Of a stretch of 64,000 bases of DNA, positions 43,559-56,410 are shown piece by piece. Position numbers and translations under genes: made by a program. Source of the DNA: Cristatella mucedo (taxonomy: Eukaryota; Bryozoa; Phylactolaemata; Cristatellidae); contig WPIO01000013.1 in assembly GCA_009760855.2 (NCBI GenBank), positions 6,220,001-6,284,000 of the forward strand. Reading direction: 5' to 3'. The first letter of the stretch is position 1, and every line of letters begins with the position of its first letter. The notes below the pieces were generated by a model that was given only the letters and a program-made list of their open reading frames with translations, ran no database searches and was not told the DNA's origin.

Positions 43559-45934
43559 CGGACAAAATATTTATGGGTTTTGCCGCTTTGGGTTTGTTAG
43601 TCCTCGGGTTTCCTACTTTGTTCGAAGTCTGTGTGGACTCAAAGACTTCGACGACTGTATTTCCTATGGTTATAGCTTTTGCGAGACCGAACAAAATTAT
43701 TTACATATGTGCAAGTTGTCGTTTCACGCACAAGTGTTCACCTCTCTCTGTCCAGTCAGTTCGGTAATGCTCCGCTGGGTGTGCTCCGAGCACTGTCGCC
43801 CCGCTGCCCGTACCGGCGCGTGCTCCTACTATCCCCTACTCAAGTCGGGCAGACTCGCTCGACGAAGCCATATTGAGCTGCAGTTGGCATGGGCGCTGCC
43901 CTCTCTGCCCACTGCCCACGCTGCCCTCTCTGGCACTGGAGCGCTCGACTCCTTAAGCTCGAGCTGGTAAATTACCTTTCATCTTGCCCTGCTTTGCGAT
44001 GACATTGACAATGAAACGCCAGCTGTCCGTTCAGATTCTTATTAATTTAGCTGTAGTTGTGGTCGCTGTCTCTCTACTTCCTCTTCTCTCGTACACGCGT
44101 GCGCACAGGCTGCACGTACGAATGCGCGTAGACAGAGAATTCTGAGAAATACTAGCTAGCGGGCCTTTCGAGGGTCTGACAACGCGGTACGGTATAGCAC
44201 ATGGCGTGCTGTCGGCTAAGTATTTTTGACCGACCATCGAGACGCTCGCTCAGCGATCAGCCCGAGCGACGACTCGACGGCCTCGAGAAGCAAGCCGCCG
44301 GAAGTAGGCTCGCAGTGGCCGGTCTTAGCGGGCTCGAAGTGTCCGGCCTGGGCGGCGGGCTAGCAGTGGCCGGTCTGGCCTTGGCTCGGATGTCACGACT
44401 GATGCTGATTTTGGACGAGCTGGAATGCACTGGAGTAGCTATCGTTGACCTGCTCATTCCTGGCCTAACCGCTGCTGACCTAAGCACTTCCACCTGCTGC
44501 AGGGCAATTAAAGACAAACAGTGTTCGCCAGGCTCGCAGGTAACCCACTGAGCTCTCATTAAAGCCATTAGCAACGCCGTCTGCAGGCTGCTTTGAGTAG
44601 ATCGCTGCATCGAGCTGCGCCGATCGTCCTATATCCATATCTCGCGCAGCTATCATCGCTGCCTGTGGAGAGAGTGAAAGGAATCAATTAGCGCTCACCG
44701 CAGAAAACTCGAGCTGGCCAGCAGGCTGCATCAAACGGGCGGCCTCATGAGAGGATGCGGCCCTATCATTGCGTCAGTGGCCAATCCATGCCGTAGCGTG
44801 GCGGCCGCGAAGGGCTGGCGAGTTTCTCTTTCATCTTTGCGCCTCGCCTTTATGACCCTCACGAAGGCCGACGCATGTTTTCAGATCGATGCACATGCGC
44901 GTCTGTGAGTGAGCGCGGGCGCGTCGAAGTATCGGCATTGCCCGGCGCTAGGCGGGCGAAGGCACCGATATCGGCCTCGGCGGCGAAAGCCCGTTACATC
45001 CAGGTCCCACGAATAGCGCCAAGTGCCACGTCGGCAGTGCTGCCGCAGGAGGAGCGTTTGGATCTGAAGAAAATACTACAGGAAGGTTCATCCACCGTTT
45101 CAGCATGATGAAGACGTGGGCGAGACTCCCAATACTCCATGGCAGATGGCTAGAGCCCGCGTGCTGGCGATGGCCAATCAGCCGACGGCTGCTCGATCGA
45201 CCGAAGGGATCGTTGATAGGTCCTACCTTATTCGGTCCGATGAGAGACCGAGAGAGCATCTGCAGAACCCTTTTGGTTAGAAACTGGCTTATCAGCACAG
45301 CTCTTGGAGGGCACCCAAAGCGTTTGCTTCCGCGAGAGCCTCGGATCCAGCGTCCATCCGGTGGCTAGCTAGTGGGAGGCAGTTAGGCTACCTGCGAATT
45401 TCGGCACACGGGCTGCTGTTTACAGCTGCCCGAGGTGATTAAAATACTTTGATCGTGCGGTCTGTCTGTCGCTCTCGCCGAGGTTGAAGTTTCTTTACTG
45501 TTTTTGGGAATTATTCTTCGAAATCCCTTTGCTCCCACGGAAAGGGAACTAGATTGAGTCAAAGCCAGAGAACTGAAAATCCCCGACAGCCCGCGAAACC
45601 ATTCAGGTAGCATAAGCACGCTCAATAGACGTGCGCTCATGGCTTCGTGGCTTGGTCAGCTGGGGCAGCAAGTGATACCCGACTCGGCGAAACAGTCACG
45701 GCAAGTTCTAACTCATGCTAGCATGTGTGTGGATTATGAGAAAATTAGAGCGGGTAGTGAAGAAAAAAATCCAGCGTTGAAGCGTCCAGCTGCAGCAGCA
45801 AGGGCTAAAATAGCTTACGGGTTGCTTAGCCATGAGAATATATTGCTTATGCACACGGCCCTGCTTCTTTTCAGACCGCATCTTACCAACGAAATGCAGG
45901 CTTGCTCTTCGCTGTTTGGATCGACGTCTTAATT
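43558..45934. other. Intronic sequence without recognised features
   Basis: GC-moderate, with open frames of up to 117 codons on both strands that overlap each other (for example 44201-44551 plus and 44257-44610 minus), the pattern expected of compositional open frames. An ATG-initiated 97-codon frame at 45639-45932 is not recognised. Confidence 0.5.
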
Positions 45935-46062
<128 letters not shown>

Positions 46063-46139
46063 ATTATATATATAGACATGTATTATATATATATATATAT
46101 ATAATATATTTATATATATACATATACATATGTATATGT

Positions 46140-46180
<41 letters not shown>

Positions 46181-46195
46181 ATATTTATGTATATA
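46063..46195 (+). repeat. Imperfect TA-rich repeat
   Basis: TATA runs interspersed with ACATATG and TTTATG motifs, continuing from the palindrome. Confidence 0.85.
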
Positions 46196-46220
46196 ACCGC
46201 GTGCATCCAAAACTATTTGT

Positions 46221-46340
46221 ACCTAACCGCAGGCGTGACTTACTCGTGAAATCACTTGCTGTTTGTTACCCTCCCGATCTACCTATCCGTAGGCGTGACT
46301 TACTCGTGAAATCACTTGCTGTTTGTTACCCTCCCGATCC
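46221..46340 (+). repeat. 60-bp tandem duplication
   Basis: Two head-to-tail units (46221-46280, 46281-46340) differ at only a few bases near the unit edge (ACCTAACCGC against ACCTATCCGT) and at the last base. Confidence 0.95.
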
Positions 46341-46939
46341 AGAGTTCAATCTATGCACGACCATTCCCCTAGTCACGTTAGTTATCCCTTCGCTTGTATA
46401 TTAACATATGAAGTGTAAGCAAAGACGAGCTAGCTCAAAAATAGCTGTAAATGACTGATCGGTATCACTTTTAAATCTTTTTATTGAATCCGCGGAATCT
46501 CGATAACGCGTCTGGCTCTCTGAACCTACAATAATAAGATTATCAGAACATCTTGCATTAGAGTTCGTATTCGCTGCTGAACCGTCAACTTTATTTCTAA
46601 AGCTAATAAGAACCCCGAAAGAAAGTCGTAGCTCTAGAAAAAAGGAATGAATATGTCGCGTCATTCTTAGGGGGTTAAACGCGCGACCTTCTTAATATGG
46701 TTGTCTTCCTATCGATCTCTAAAACAAAGATTTCATACCTGTCCCGCACACGTTATACAGATGGTCTGTTAACATTCAGAATAATACGAATAATTTTTTA
46801 TAGTTTTAAGGCCCAATGAGCCCGTGTAGTTGAAATAAATGCCAAGTAGGAATTTTCAGATGTCAGCTAGCAGGACCTATCTTTTGCATGCATTAATTCT
46901 AAATTGAAACAGTAAAACTTAATGTTGGCAGACTCATTA

Positions 46940-46985
46940 GCCTTATTTATATAGCGACAGAAGAGCCTTGTAGGCTAGGGCTGTG
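46940..46985 (-). mobile_element. SINE-2 tail fragment
   Basis: TATAGCGACAGAAGAGCCTT is the complement of the SINE-2 tail segment AAGGCTCTTCTGTCGCTATA. Only this part remains. Confidence 0.55.
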
Positions 46986-46995
46986 CAAATCAGTA

Positions 46996-48472
46996 TTGGG
47001 CTCTGATAGTTCTCCTAGATCTCTTAGCAGCATTTGAAAAAATTGATCACCACATCCTTCAGGAGCGCCGCTCGACACGTCTAGGAATCACAGGCACAGC
47101 TCTAAGTTACGTTAGATCCAACTTCGGAGAGAGAGAGAGAGAGAGATGTCAGAGTGAACATCTGACTAGCTGTCAGTCATTCGGGAGCCTTTAAAGTAAG
47201 AGGTTCCTCGAGGTTCGGTCTTAGGAGGTCCTTTTCCCGCCATCTTCAAGTATACTCTCCCTCTGACTGATTTCATCGCCAAACACAACCACGGCTTTCA
47301 TTTCTACCCCGGCGACATTCAGCTCTACCCAGAGGTTTGATTCTTCTAGGCCTTACTCTGTGTCCTATTCAATTTCCTTGCCGCTTGCATCAAAGATATT
47401 CACACCTGGATGGCCACTAATTTCCTGAAGCCTAGCGACGATCAGACAACCAAATAGTTGTGGAAAATTCTAGTATCACCCTCAAGCTGGAATACCTCAC
47501 CCTCAAGATCGGTCCGTCTAGCTTTACTCCAGTGACGTCTATTCGTAATCTGGGCGTGCTGTTCCACAACTAATTGTATTTGGATGAATGCATTGCCTCC
47601 ATTGTCTAGTCGAGGCCTGTGTTCAGATGAGGAATAGTATCAAAATCAGAGTCGGCTTAGACAAGAATAAGACTGACAAACTAATCACGCGTTTGTGATA
47701 TCGCATCTAGATTGCTGCAATTCCCTTTTTTTAGGACTCCTGACCTGTGCCCTTAAACATCTCCTACCGGTGAAAATCTCAGAGCAGCTCGTCTGGCTTG
47801 TCATCAACGGAGTAGCTGCCATACCATACCACTTTGGTCTAAACTTTACAGGCTCCCTATCAAGCATCGAATCGACCTAAACGTCCGCTCGGTGGCTTAC
47901 AGATCGCCGCACTCGCTTGCACCTGCCTGCCTATCCGACCCCCTATTCTTCCAGTGAGAGCTCTCGTGCCAGACCTTGCCCATGGCCGCAAGTCGTCTCG
48001 CCTCGTCCTCGAACTAAATTTAACTCCTCTGGCTACTTCACCCTTTATTTTTTATATACCAAACGTCTGAAACTGGCTTCTAGCTCCGGTCACTGCATGC
48101 AATGAAATCGCATCATTTAAGTCTCAGCTTAAGACATGTCTGTTCCGCTCAGCTTTTCCTGTGCCCCAGGGAACTTGTTTTTATCGTTCCTGTGCGCTTC
48201 CTGTGTGCTTACGTGTGCATGATTGAGTGCTTACACGCACGACTGCATGATGTGTGCATGAGTGCATGCTACTCAGCAGTGGTACTACTAACTACTGGTA
48301 CTATGAATCGATGGCCCCTAGTGTCATCTGCATGTTATAAGTCTAAGTTTAATACTGTGCATGTCATTAACCCTATGGCTATTGCTCCTCTTGCGGCGAG
48401 CAGCTGAGCGCCCGGATAGAGATTTAGTTCTCTAAGAGCGCTGTGCAAGCGACCTATTATTAGTATTATTAA
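46996..48472 (+). mobile_element. Family B-like degenerate copy H
   Basis: Plus strand, inside the large intron. Landmarks in order: CTAGATCTCTTAGCAGCATT (DLLAAFEKIDHH codons), a GA run at 47131-47146, TATACTCTCCCTCTGACTGA (YTLPLTD), [12 protein letters not shown] in place of [21 protein letters not shown], and a 3' hairpin (GCGCCCGGATAGAGATTTAG) with a TATTATTA tail. Frame breaks and loss of the first catalytic Asp show it is dead. Confidence 0.7.
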
Positions 48473-48779
48473 ATTTGGTTGTCGTGTTTTTTTATTCGTA
48501 CTTAAATTGTTGCCTTTACATTGTGAACTGGCGTCGCCTGAGTTCGCCATCGTGCAATAGTTTTTTTTTCTTTCGGTTGGGTACTTTTTTGGTTAGGTTC
48601 CATCGAAACGCTCGCTTACGTGGGATAGGCCCACCCATCTTCCAAAATGCCCCCGTCGCACTCTCGATTTATCCCATCCACTGCTCTGACCTGCTCCGCG
48701 CTTCGGCGGCGCACCGGCTGACGCCCTGTCATGGTCGTCAGGGCGTCCATCTCATCCGATGCCCCCACCCCGCCCCCAG

Positions 48780-49135
48780 CTGCATTCGGCAAATTAACTG
48801 TTCCATTCCTCCGCTTAAAGACCGTTGGCGACAGAAGCTTTTGCTCTTCGGGTCCTAGACTGTGGTACTTACTTCCTCAACTCTTATTGCAGCGACAACT
48901 ACTCGCCTGCGGCCGAATACGGAACATCTTTCTAACTATGCTTCTCACCCACTCCTGACTCAGCTCTGCCTCTCACTTTCTCTTTGCTGCGTGAGATGAA
49001 GCCAAATGGCTACCGAATGCGAACCGAAAGCGGCTTAGGCTGTGAGTGCGCTATACAAAACTCTCCTGCGAAATACCCGCATAGTCTTTGTGGCTTTGTG
49101 GAGTTACAGACGGAGATGCATGACATGACATGACA
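48780..49135 (+). mobile_element. Family A 3' end fragment
   Basis: Same span as the 31.2-kb fragment (TTCCATTCCTCCGCTTAAAG at about 48805), ending in GGAGATGCATGACATGACAT. Here the tail pentamer has become CATGA, unlike the ACATT of other copies. Confidence 0.78.
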
Positions 49136-49820
49136 GCACCGTGAGCTGACTACGTCAATGCCAAGCAGAGTTTCTAAAGCTGTCGCTCAACGGCCGCCGC
49201 CTTGCGTCCAACGAGGCTTTCGTTGGTGTCGTCGCGTCATTCTGGACTTTGACCGCTGCGCCCGCTCGCTCCTTACTTCGGCCCCCTTTTTGATTTCAAC
49301 TTTTGATTGGTGATCGACCTGGCCCTGCTGTGCGTGGTGGCGACTCTTTCACCTAGATGCTTTTTCGTCGTACGCCGCATGTTGTACGACGCTTGTTGTA
49401 CGACCTACGACGAGTTCCTCTCTGCGACTCTTCCTTGCCCTTCCACCGGAGCGCGCGTGTGTGCACGCTCACTCCGAGGAAGGTCGGAAACAGCTGTACC
49501 GCACTGCGACGCAACTTTTCCTGTGTGGGACAGCGGTGCTTCATTCATATCGGTGCAAACCACAGCTGGCAGCCACGTGGCTTCCGCCTTGGGCGGATTT
49601 ACGGACTGCAGAAATAGCGTGACTTCCTGCGAGAGACCGGTAACGGCATCGTTCGAACATAATCGTGCCGTTCATGCCGTTCATCCAGAGAGGCGCAAGA
49701 TGGCTGCCACTTCTGGAGCAGCGTGAGCAGATGCCGTTTTAGGTGCACGACGAGAAGATAAGAATTAGCTATTATATAATTATCATTCTTACTAAGGCAA
49801 TATAATTCACTGCGTTTTTT

Positions 49821-51740
49821 GTTCCTGTTAGTGAGTGATATTACCTAATACCTTCACTTCAAAAGTAAAAACAATATCCACTATCCCCCACAAACTTTTC
49901 TTTGTGACCAGGACAATGATACATTTTAAATTTACTCCTTTCTAACGAGAAGACGGACGAATTTACGCATGTTTTTTCACATTTAGTCAGAAAAAATTAC
50001 CACTGAATCAAACTGAACATGTGTTTCTACTACAGCTATCAGAACATAACCGCAAAAGATATATAAATGAGTATTTTTTATTCTTACTATCGTAATATCA
50101 ATCAAAATGATTCAGCCCCCAAATGTAGTCTATCATCTTATCTTTACAGGCCCGTGTTAGTAATGTTTAAAGTTCAGTAAATCCTGGTGGAAATGCATGC
50201 GTTGGTACTCCGAATAAGACCTCTGTTCTCCTTGAACGTATCAAGATATGTGTCACAGACTTATAGAGGATCTTGCAGTCTAGTTTGCGATAGTTCTTCT
50301 CCATAGTCTCACCGAGATCTACGTACTTTTCCGCCTTGTAAATTGCCTTATGAAGCTCGGAACTACTGCGATGATGTTGTTCCACACCGCTTTCTTCTCA
50401 CTACTGACTTAGGGGAAATCATTCCATTTAATGGTACTCCTTATTTGTAGTCCCAAAAAAGCATCAGATTTGGTCTTTGCCTCTGACAGCTATGGAAGAA
50501 GTTTTGAAGGCACTCCAAGGCTAGTGACTCCTTATCTAGAGCCGCGACTAGTTGCTTCACAAGGCCATGGCCCAATTTAATATGCAGCAGTAGCTTGATC
50601 GGAGCCTTCCGGTTGTGTACGAGTAGCTCTTACGTGACCCTGTTGCTCGTCACAGTGAATTCGGTCCGCTGTGGAGAGTCCCGCCTGTGGTAGTGCGCAT
50701 TCCGGTCCTGCTAACACAGCAGAGAAACTTGATAACACCGTTTCGGAGATGCATCAGGAATACTGCCATTTTGGGCCTCGCAGCCCAGCTCATCATATCT
50801 ATAGGTATCCGGGCAGGTCTTGACGCTGTAATCCTCTTTGAGGTGTACCGAGTAAGCCAGGAGGAAGAGACTGGTCCTTGATCCCATTATGGACCAGCAC
50901 GGCTTTGAGGTTCTCGGATGAGCTGACATTGAAGAGGTGCCACTTATTCTGGTTTCAGGTTATTCCTAGTGCCTCGGGAAACCTTGGCGATGCTTCATCT
51001 GATCTGCCACTTACATCCACTGTACAGCCTTCCTTCAAACAAGCTCCACTGCTTCAGCCTGAACGTCAAAGGTTAGGCGATGGACTTGACGAGGCCAAGA
51101 TCTCCGATCAAAAAGGTTGAGGTCTTCATGGCTGGGGTAGCTTCGGTTTTCCTCTCATCTCCACCTCTGACGTAGTGACGGAGTGTGGACGGAAGATCTA
51201 CGGCTGCTGGCTTTCTTTCTAACTCGCCGCTACTCTCTTCTGGAGATGTGATTCGGTTTGACCGGCCTGTCTGGATTGGGTGCTCGGGGAGTTCATGATA
51301 GAGTGGAGCCTGGGGTGGCGGCTGGACCGAGGAAAGTCAGGAAATGTGATCGCAAGAGCGTTCTTCCTAGTGCGACGTAAGAATGCGTACCTTGTTAACT
51401 TGATGAGTGCTCTCTTCCCATTGGTCAGCATCGGCTAGAAAGTCAATTGTGACTTTCGCTTACGTGACTTCGTACAGGCCCTTTGTACGTACATCCAAGA
51501 TTATAGAGGCTGGTCTATTTTGATGACAATATGATTTACCAGTGTGTGTTAACAATACAAAAAATACATTGTATACGTAACATGTAGCTACCATTATTTA
51601 ACAAAAGACTTTTGACCACATATCCGTATCTTTAAATTTCTCGAAAACTAGTAAATGTTTTAATATATAGCTGTCCTAGTCACGCAAGCAAAGTGTATGG
51701 GAATCATAGCAGTTTTCAGTCATTTTGAGGCGTGAGCACT
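49821..51740 (-). mobile_element. Repeat X, copy 1 (unclassified, protein-coding remnant)
   Basis: It aligns with 53448-55280 over several blocks: GTTCCTGTTAGTGAGTGATA, CACTATCCCCCACAAACTT, the 50160-50230 block, the 50700-50990 block, and ACTTTTGACCACATATCCGT near 51610. Coding remnants run on the minus strand, including an ORF at 50167-50385 (KAIYKAEKYVDLGETMEKNY) and a KEDYSVKTCPDTYRYDELG segment near 50850. The shared coding segment suggests a mobile element or dispersed gene fragment. No family recognised. Confidence 0.55.
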
Positions 51741-52398
51741 ACAGACAACGCTTACTACTCAGGAGCCAAAATAAAATTCGAAATTTTTGCCCGTACCTGT
51801 ACGTGATAATTTAGCGAACAATGCTCGCTCGAGTACAGCAATAAATTTAAAATTGTATTATGCAGTTTAATACGGAGCTCATTCCATTATGCAGCTTAAA
51901 CTACCGCCACCTGAGAACCGCCAGCGAGAGAACGGCTGCGAAATGACCGCGTAACGCCAAGGCGCCGGAAGCTAGCCTTAGCGTTGTTGTAAGACGGAAT
52001 TTCTGCTTCCACGTGCCCGAGCCACAGCAGATATCAACAGCGTCTGCTACCCGGGCGACTGCTAAGCTTTGAGCGTCGGTGCTATCGGTGCGTCTGAGGC
52101 GCAGTGTCTGGCGGCGCCTGCGCTGGCACGACACGCCGACGCCGACAAACGGAAGCCCGGAAAAAAAGGGGGGTTATCGATAAAAGGGGCCTGCTGCTAC
52201 TACTACGACAGGCAGGATCATAAAAGCCTACCTTTTGCATTACGGCCGTCAGCAGGCATTTTCGCTCTCAAAGTCTCAAAGCTCGCGAAACGGGCAGAAA
52301 ACGCAGAAAAAACTCGATACTTAGTGCACCGTTTCGCTGTCCAAACGCATCCGCACGTGGCTCGATTGGTTTTCTCTCTCTTATTCTCATTCTCGCAG

Positions 52399-52620
52399 GA
52401 GCTGACGGAGCAGACGGTTCTGATAGGAAGCAATGGCATCAAGAAGCCGGCGCACATCATCTTCGGCTACGCTCTGCGGTTTTTCAAGGATCACGCGCTA
52501 AAGGAGCTGGCAGAGGAGCACGGAGCGACCGTGCCCACTAGCGACATCACGTGGGTCATCACGGTGCCGGCCATATGGAAGCAGCCGGCGAAGCAGTTCA
52601 TGAGGCAATCGGCGTACGAG
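52399..52620 (+). CDS. HSPA12: HSPA12-like protein, second coding exon
   Basis: The 222-nt exon encodes 74 residues, phase 0 at both ends, between TTCTCGCAG and a GTAACG donor. It opens with ELTEQTVLIGSNG, which completes the segment after the FDKFKM motif. It then reads IIFGYALRFFKDHALKELAE, a helix that is well conserved in HSPA12, and SDITWVITVPAIWKQPAKQF, the family hallmark, where VPAIW corresponds to the VPA(Y/W) strand of Hsp70 proteins. Protein similarity begins and ends exactly at the splice sites, which is strong support. The larger open frame that continues left of the acceptor is intronic. Confidence 0.93.
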
Positions 52621-53447
52621 GTAACGAGCCGCGGTTACGAATGCGAGAATGCAGCTCGCACGCGCAGCCTGCTTTAACGTAGGCTCGCAGATCAGCCTTG
52701 CCTGCTTGCACTGTCTTCGTAGCTGGTTAACAATCTACACAGGCAGGCAGCTGAACTCTATCGGAAGTGGGGGTTTTGCGACGCATATCCTCCCCCCAGT
52801 AGTCGGCCTTCACATTCTGTACTTTAAAGCTGGTAGACGATGACTACAGATTTGAGCGAGGTCTTTATTTTCAAGGTGACGAAGCTCGGGAGAATCATAG
52901 AGTGACATTTGATGAAGGTCTGCTTGTCTACTTAGACGATTGCATTTGATATCGTCTAAATGCACAGTATTTGTTGGGAAAACCTGGTATTTTAAGAAAG
53001 AATATTCTGTAAAATATTAGCCTGATATTACGCGACTACAGCTTAAGTGAATCCCATTCCCACCTTCAGCTTGTCATCGACGACTAATCTAGTGCAAACA
53101 ATTGATTGGCGTTGATAAGTGTGTTAGCGGTCTAATCATTCTACCATGCTTCACGACACCACTTTCTGGCCCGCGATTTAACGCATTATAGCTTGGTGGG
53201 AACCATATAACCAGAGGCGCAGGACAGGGCCAGACTGCAGGCTGAGTGCTGGTCGCTATTTTATGCCATTTCGTAAATAAAAAGGCCCACGTTTAAAGCC
53301 GCATAATTCATAGGCACACGACTATTTACCCTAGGTAAAAAGACTGCATTTTGGACTGACCATGCTGCAGTGGATAATTAATAATAGTATTACATGGAGC
53401 TCTGTGGCGATTAAGCGAACCGTAATACTATGTAACAAAGCAAATTT

Positions 53448-55280
53448 GTTCCTGTTTAGTAAGTATTATTTCCCTAACTTCTTGCACCTCAAAAGTATAG
53501 AAAATTGCCACTATTCCCCACAAACTTGGTTTCAACGACCAGAACAGGGATAAATTTGAACATTTGAACACTTGAAATACCCGTGAAATCCGATGAGAAA
53601 GCGGACAAAATTGAGTCTTTTGATTCACAGTTAGACAGAAAAAAAGAATGTGAATTAACACGTGGGTATATTGAAGTTACACTAAAATGATCGCAAGATA
53701 TTTTTTTAAGATTCACAATTCTACTGCAAATCACTTTAACGAATCACTATTTCTTCAAATGTGGTAACCCATCACGTTTTTTCTATACTGTACTTGGTAG
53801 AGGCATTCGAAATCCAGTATATCCTGACGGAAGTGCTAGCCTTTCTCCCAGTAAGACTTCATGTTCTCCTTAAAATTACGAAGATGAAAATCAAGGATAA
53901 GGACTTTGAAGGACGTCATGCAGGCCATTGTGCCACAGCTCTTCACCTGAGTCCCAACCGACTCTTCGTGGTTTGCACTGTGATTTTTCATTTTTGATTG
54001 TCCAAAGCGCCGAACCACTACGACGAAGCGGTAGTTTCCACGCCGCTTTCTTTAAATTAGTGAGTTAATTGGGGAAATCATTTTGCACGAAATGACTTTT
54101 ATCTGATGTCCCACAAAAACTCCGGCTTTGACCCTTTTTTTCCCAGGCAGATAAGTTGAGAATTTTTGAAGGTACTTGAAGGCTGCCAACGAGATTTAAA
54201 AAGAAACTTCACAAGGCTTATTTGATAAGCAGTGATGACATTGCCGCCTTCTGGAGGTATGCCAGTGGCTCCCACTTACCGTCGTTGCGATCAACGGAGA
54301 ACTTGGTCCTTTGTGGCCCTTCCAGCCTGGGAGGGAGGTAGAGTTCGCATGGCAGTGTCTGCCGGCAAGCATAGCAGATGAAACTTTACGAGTTTTAAAA
54401 TTTGCTCATCAGGCAGGCCACTATTTTGAAGTGTCCAATGATCTCCCAGCTGAACTCTCATCATATACCTAAAGGCGTCTAGTAAGGTCTTGAAGCGGTT
54501 GTAATTCTCTTTGGATTTGGCCCCGAGTGGGACAGAGGAAGAGTTGGGCGCTGAAAAGAGGATGTTTCCATGGAGTGCTATGTCTTCCTTTTCTCGATAA
54601 ATTGTCTGCAGACAATGCAAAATTCGTCAGTTGAGTGTATGTAGCCTCTTGATATCATCTAAGGAAAAAATTTTAATTTCTATCCCGTTAGGCAGCTAGA
54701 ACTAAACCGAAGAAACCGGTGAGCTTTCATGCGACTATTTATAATTCTGAAACTCGTTTTTAAGGGAGGTATTAATAATTGCGATGTGCTATTGCAATGA
54801 CCGACCAACGGATCAACATCATGCCTCGATGACGTTGCTTAGCGATGAAAATAATAAAAAATTGAAGCTGATTTAACAGCCTCATCGTATATAGTGGCAT
54901 GAGAGCCTTCACGGCATCACTACCGCTAGCAGTGGTCAATAAAGGATTGCGCACTGCAGAACTCGAACCCACGACCCCGAGCATCAAGAACAAGCACCTT
55001 ACCCCTCATCAACTACTTGACTATTTTGAGATTGTAGGATAATTTTTTGTTTTATTACTTCGTGATTGAATAGTTTGAATACATAAGAAAAATACATTAT
55101 TTCATCTAAAAATCTTGAATATTTTGATTCAATGCCCGACTTTTGACCACAACCGTATCTGAAATGTTCTGGGGGAGAAAGTAAAATGCGTATGCATCAC
55201 TGACTGTCCTGCTCACAAAATTAAAGTGGGTGGGGACTGTTGGCCATTTTCTATACTTTTAAGGTACAAGCAACTTTAAA
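53448..55280 (-). mobile_element. Repeat X, copy 2 (unclassified, protein-coding remnant)
   Basis: The counterpart of copy 1 in the same orientation, 1.7 kb away from it across an HSPA12 exon. The longest minus-strand ORF (54291-54620, 109 residues) contains KENYNRFKTLLDAFRYMM and VQLGDHWTLQNSGLPDEQI. A SINE-2 copy (54866-55020) has inserted into it. Ends are approximate and terminal repeats were not found. Confidence 0.55.
54866..55020 (-). mobile_element. SINE-2 copy
   Basis: The minus-strand copy has the tail (GATTTAACAGCCTC as seen on plus), the tail stem with TCACTACCGCTAGCAGTGGT, and the head with GAACTCGAACCCACGACC (B-box complement) and CAAGCACCTTACC. It lies inside the second copy of repeat X. 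Confidence 0.72.
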
Positions 55281-55323
55281 AGCAAATGATAATGGTGATT
55301 GCTGATTGATGAACGGCCTCCTT

Positions 55324-55385
55324 TGTAAGGCGATAGACGAGCCTTGACGCCTGCATCACTACCGCTTGCATTTGGCACTAATTTA
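55324..55385 (-). mobile_element. SINE-2 tail fragment
   Basis: AGGCGATAGACGAGCCTTGA and GCATCACTACCGCTTGCA match the complement of the SINE-2 tail with several changes. Confidence 0.5.
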
Positions 55386-55619
55386 AAATAATACTTACCA
55401 ACAAATAATAGATTTAAAGTAGAAATTTGCTACACAGTGTAATTGTTGGCACTACACATAGGTTGGAGTTCCAACTAAACAGTCACACAATGCATATTAA
55501 TCAAATCACGAATTTGCACTTCTCGCAGATGATTCGCACGAACGACGCACCCGCGTGTAAGGAACAGTTGGGTACTTATTTTCGCATTAAATGTCGACGA
55601 GTCTGGAGAATTTAGTTCC

Positions 55620-55740
55620 CCTTTAAATATCCTCAAGTTAAAAAATGTCGTGACGTCAGTCGGCAGTGCGGTCCACGTTTAAGGCACATCATTCATTGAG
55701 GGCACGGTCCCCAAAGTATTTGAAATTAGTGAGAGGTCGG
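55620..55740 (-). mobile_element. Family B-like fragment
   Basis: AAAATGTCGTGACGTCAGTC, CATTCATTGAGGGCACGGTC and TCCCCAAAGTATTTGA match the ORF C-terminus of family B on the minus strand (compare 59690-59790). Decayed. Confidence 0.5.
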
Positions 55741-56038
55741 CCCTTAGGCACGGGGCCAGGAACGCTTGGCCCCCTCCGCCCCGCCCCTCCAGTGGAAGGT
55801 CACCCGGAAGGGGAGTTGTGCCCACGGGTGCGCTCCCGTAACGCCTTCCCACCGCCCACCCATCCGGGGGGAGCCTGGGGGGAGAGAGCAGCCGTAAAAG
55901 CGGCCTCTCGGGCGGCGCGTCGTCTTCGAGCAGCGTTATGTCACACGAGTTCGTCATGGGGGCTTTAAGCTACAGTGTTTCTCCGAGGCCGAGTCCGAGA
56001 CAATAAGCTACAGTACTCCATTATATGTTTCTGTATTA

Positions 56039-56065
56039 TGTATATATATATATATATATATATAT

Positions 56066-56108
<43 letters not shown>

Positions 56109-56112
56109 TTTT
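56039..56112 (+). repeat. (TA)n(TTTA)n compound microsatellite
   Basis: A TA run followed by about eleven TTTA units in the 8.7-kb intron. Confidence 0.93.
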
Positions 56113-56410
56113 CATATAATAATTGTTAATATAATAATTATGAGGAAAAAATTATATAAAAATACATATTTAAAACTACAATTATGATGTATACAATACT
56201 CCACCTCTTTTTTTTAATTGGCCAGACAAGGCTGAGAAGCTGCCCCTTCGATAAGCATGGTGTAGAAGCGACGAAGGGTGAGTGCCAATACTTTCTAGCG
56301 CTGGGCTGACGCCGTTATCCCTTTTCGCAGGTCCAGTGTCGCGGCCCGTGTCGCGAGCCTTCGGAGAGGCCTTTAGGGAGGCCGTCCGTGATGTAGCAAC
56401 GTTGGTCTCT

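Noticed and set aside
42873-43694. Long frames of repeated [10 protein letters not shown] or [10 protein letters not shown] peptides (also 58057-58861)
   Set aside because: They are translations of the decamer arrays. A 10-bp unit yields a 10-residue period in any open frame.
44201-44610. Overlapping sense and antisense frames of about 116 codons
   Set aside because: Both strands are open over the same GC-rich stretch, the plus frame is partly a GLAVAGL repeat, and nothing recognisable is encoded.
45639-45932. 97-codon ATG frame starting MASWLGQLGQQVIPDSA
   Set aside because: The first residues faintly recall golgin N-termini, but the rest does not, and it lies in the HSPA12 intron between repeats without splice support.
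52069-52398. Extension of the second HSPA12 coding exon to the left
   Set aside because: The frame is open, but similarity to HSPA12 stops at the TTCTCGCAG acceptor (52398), and the first exon's donor joins there in phase 0.
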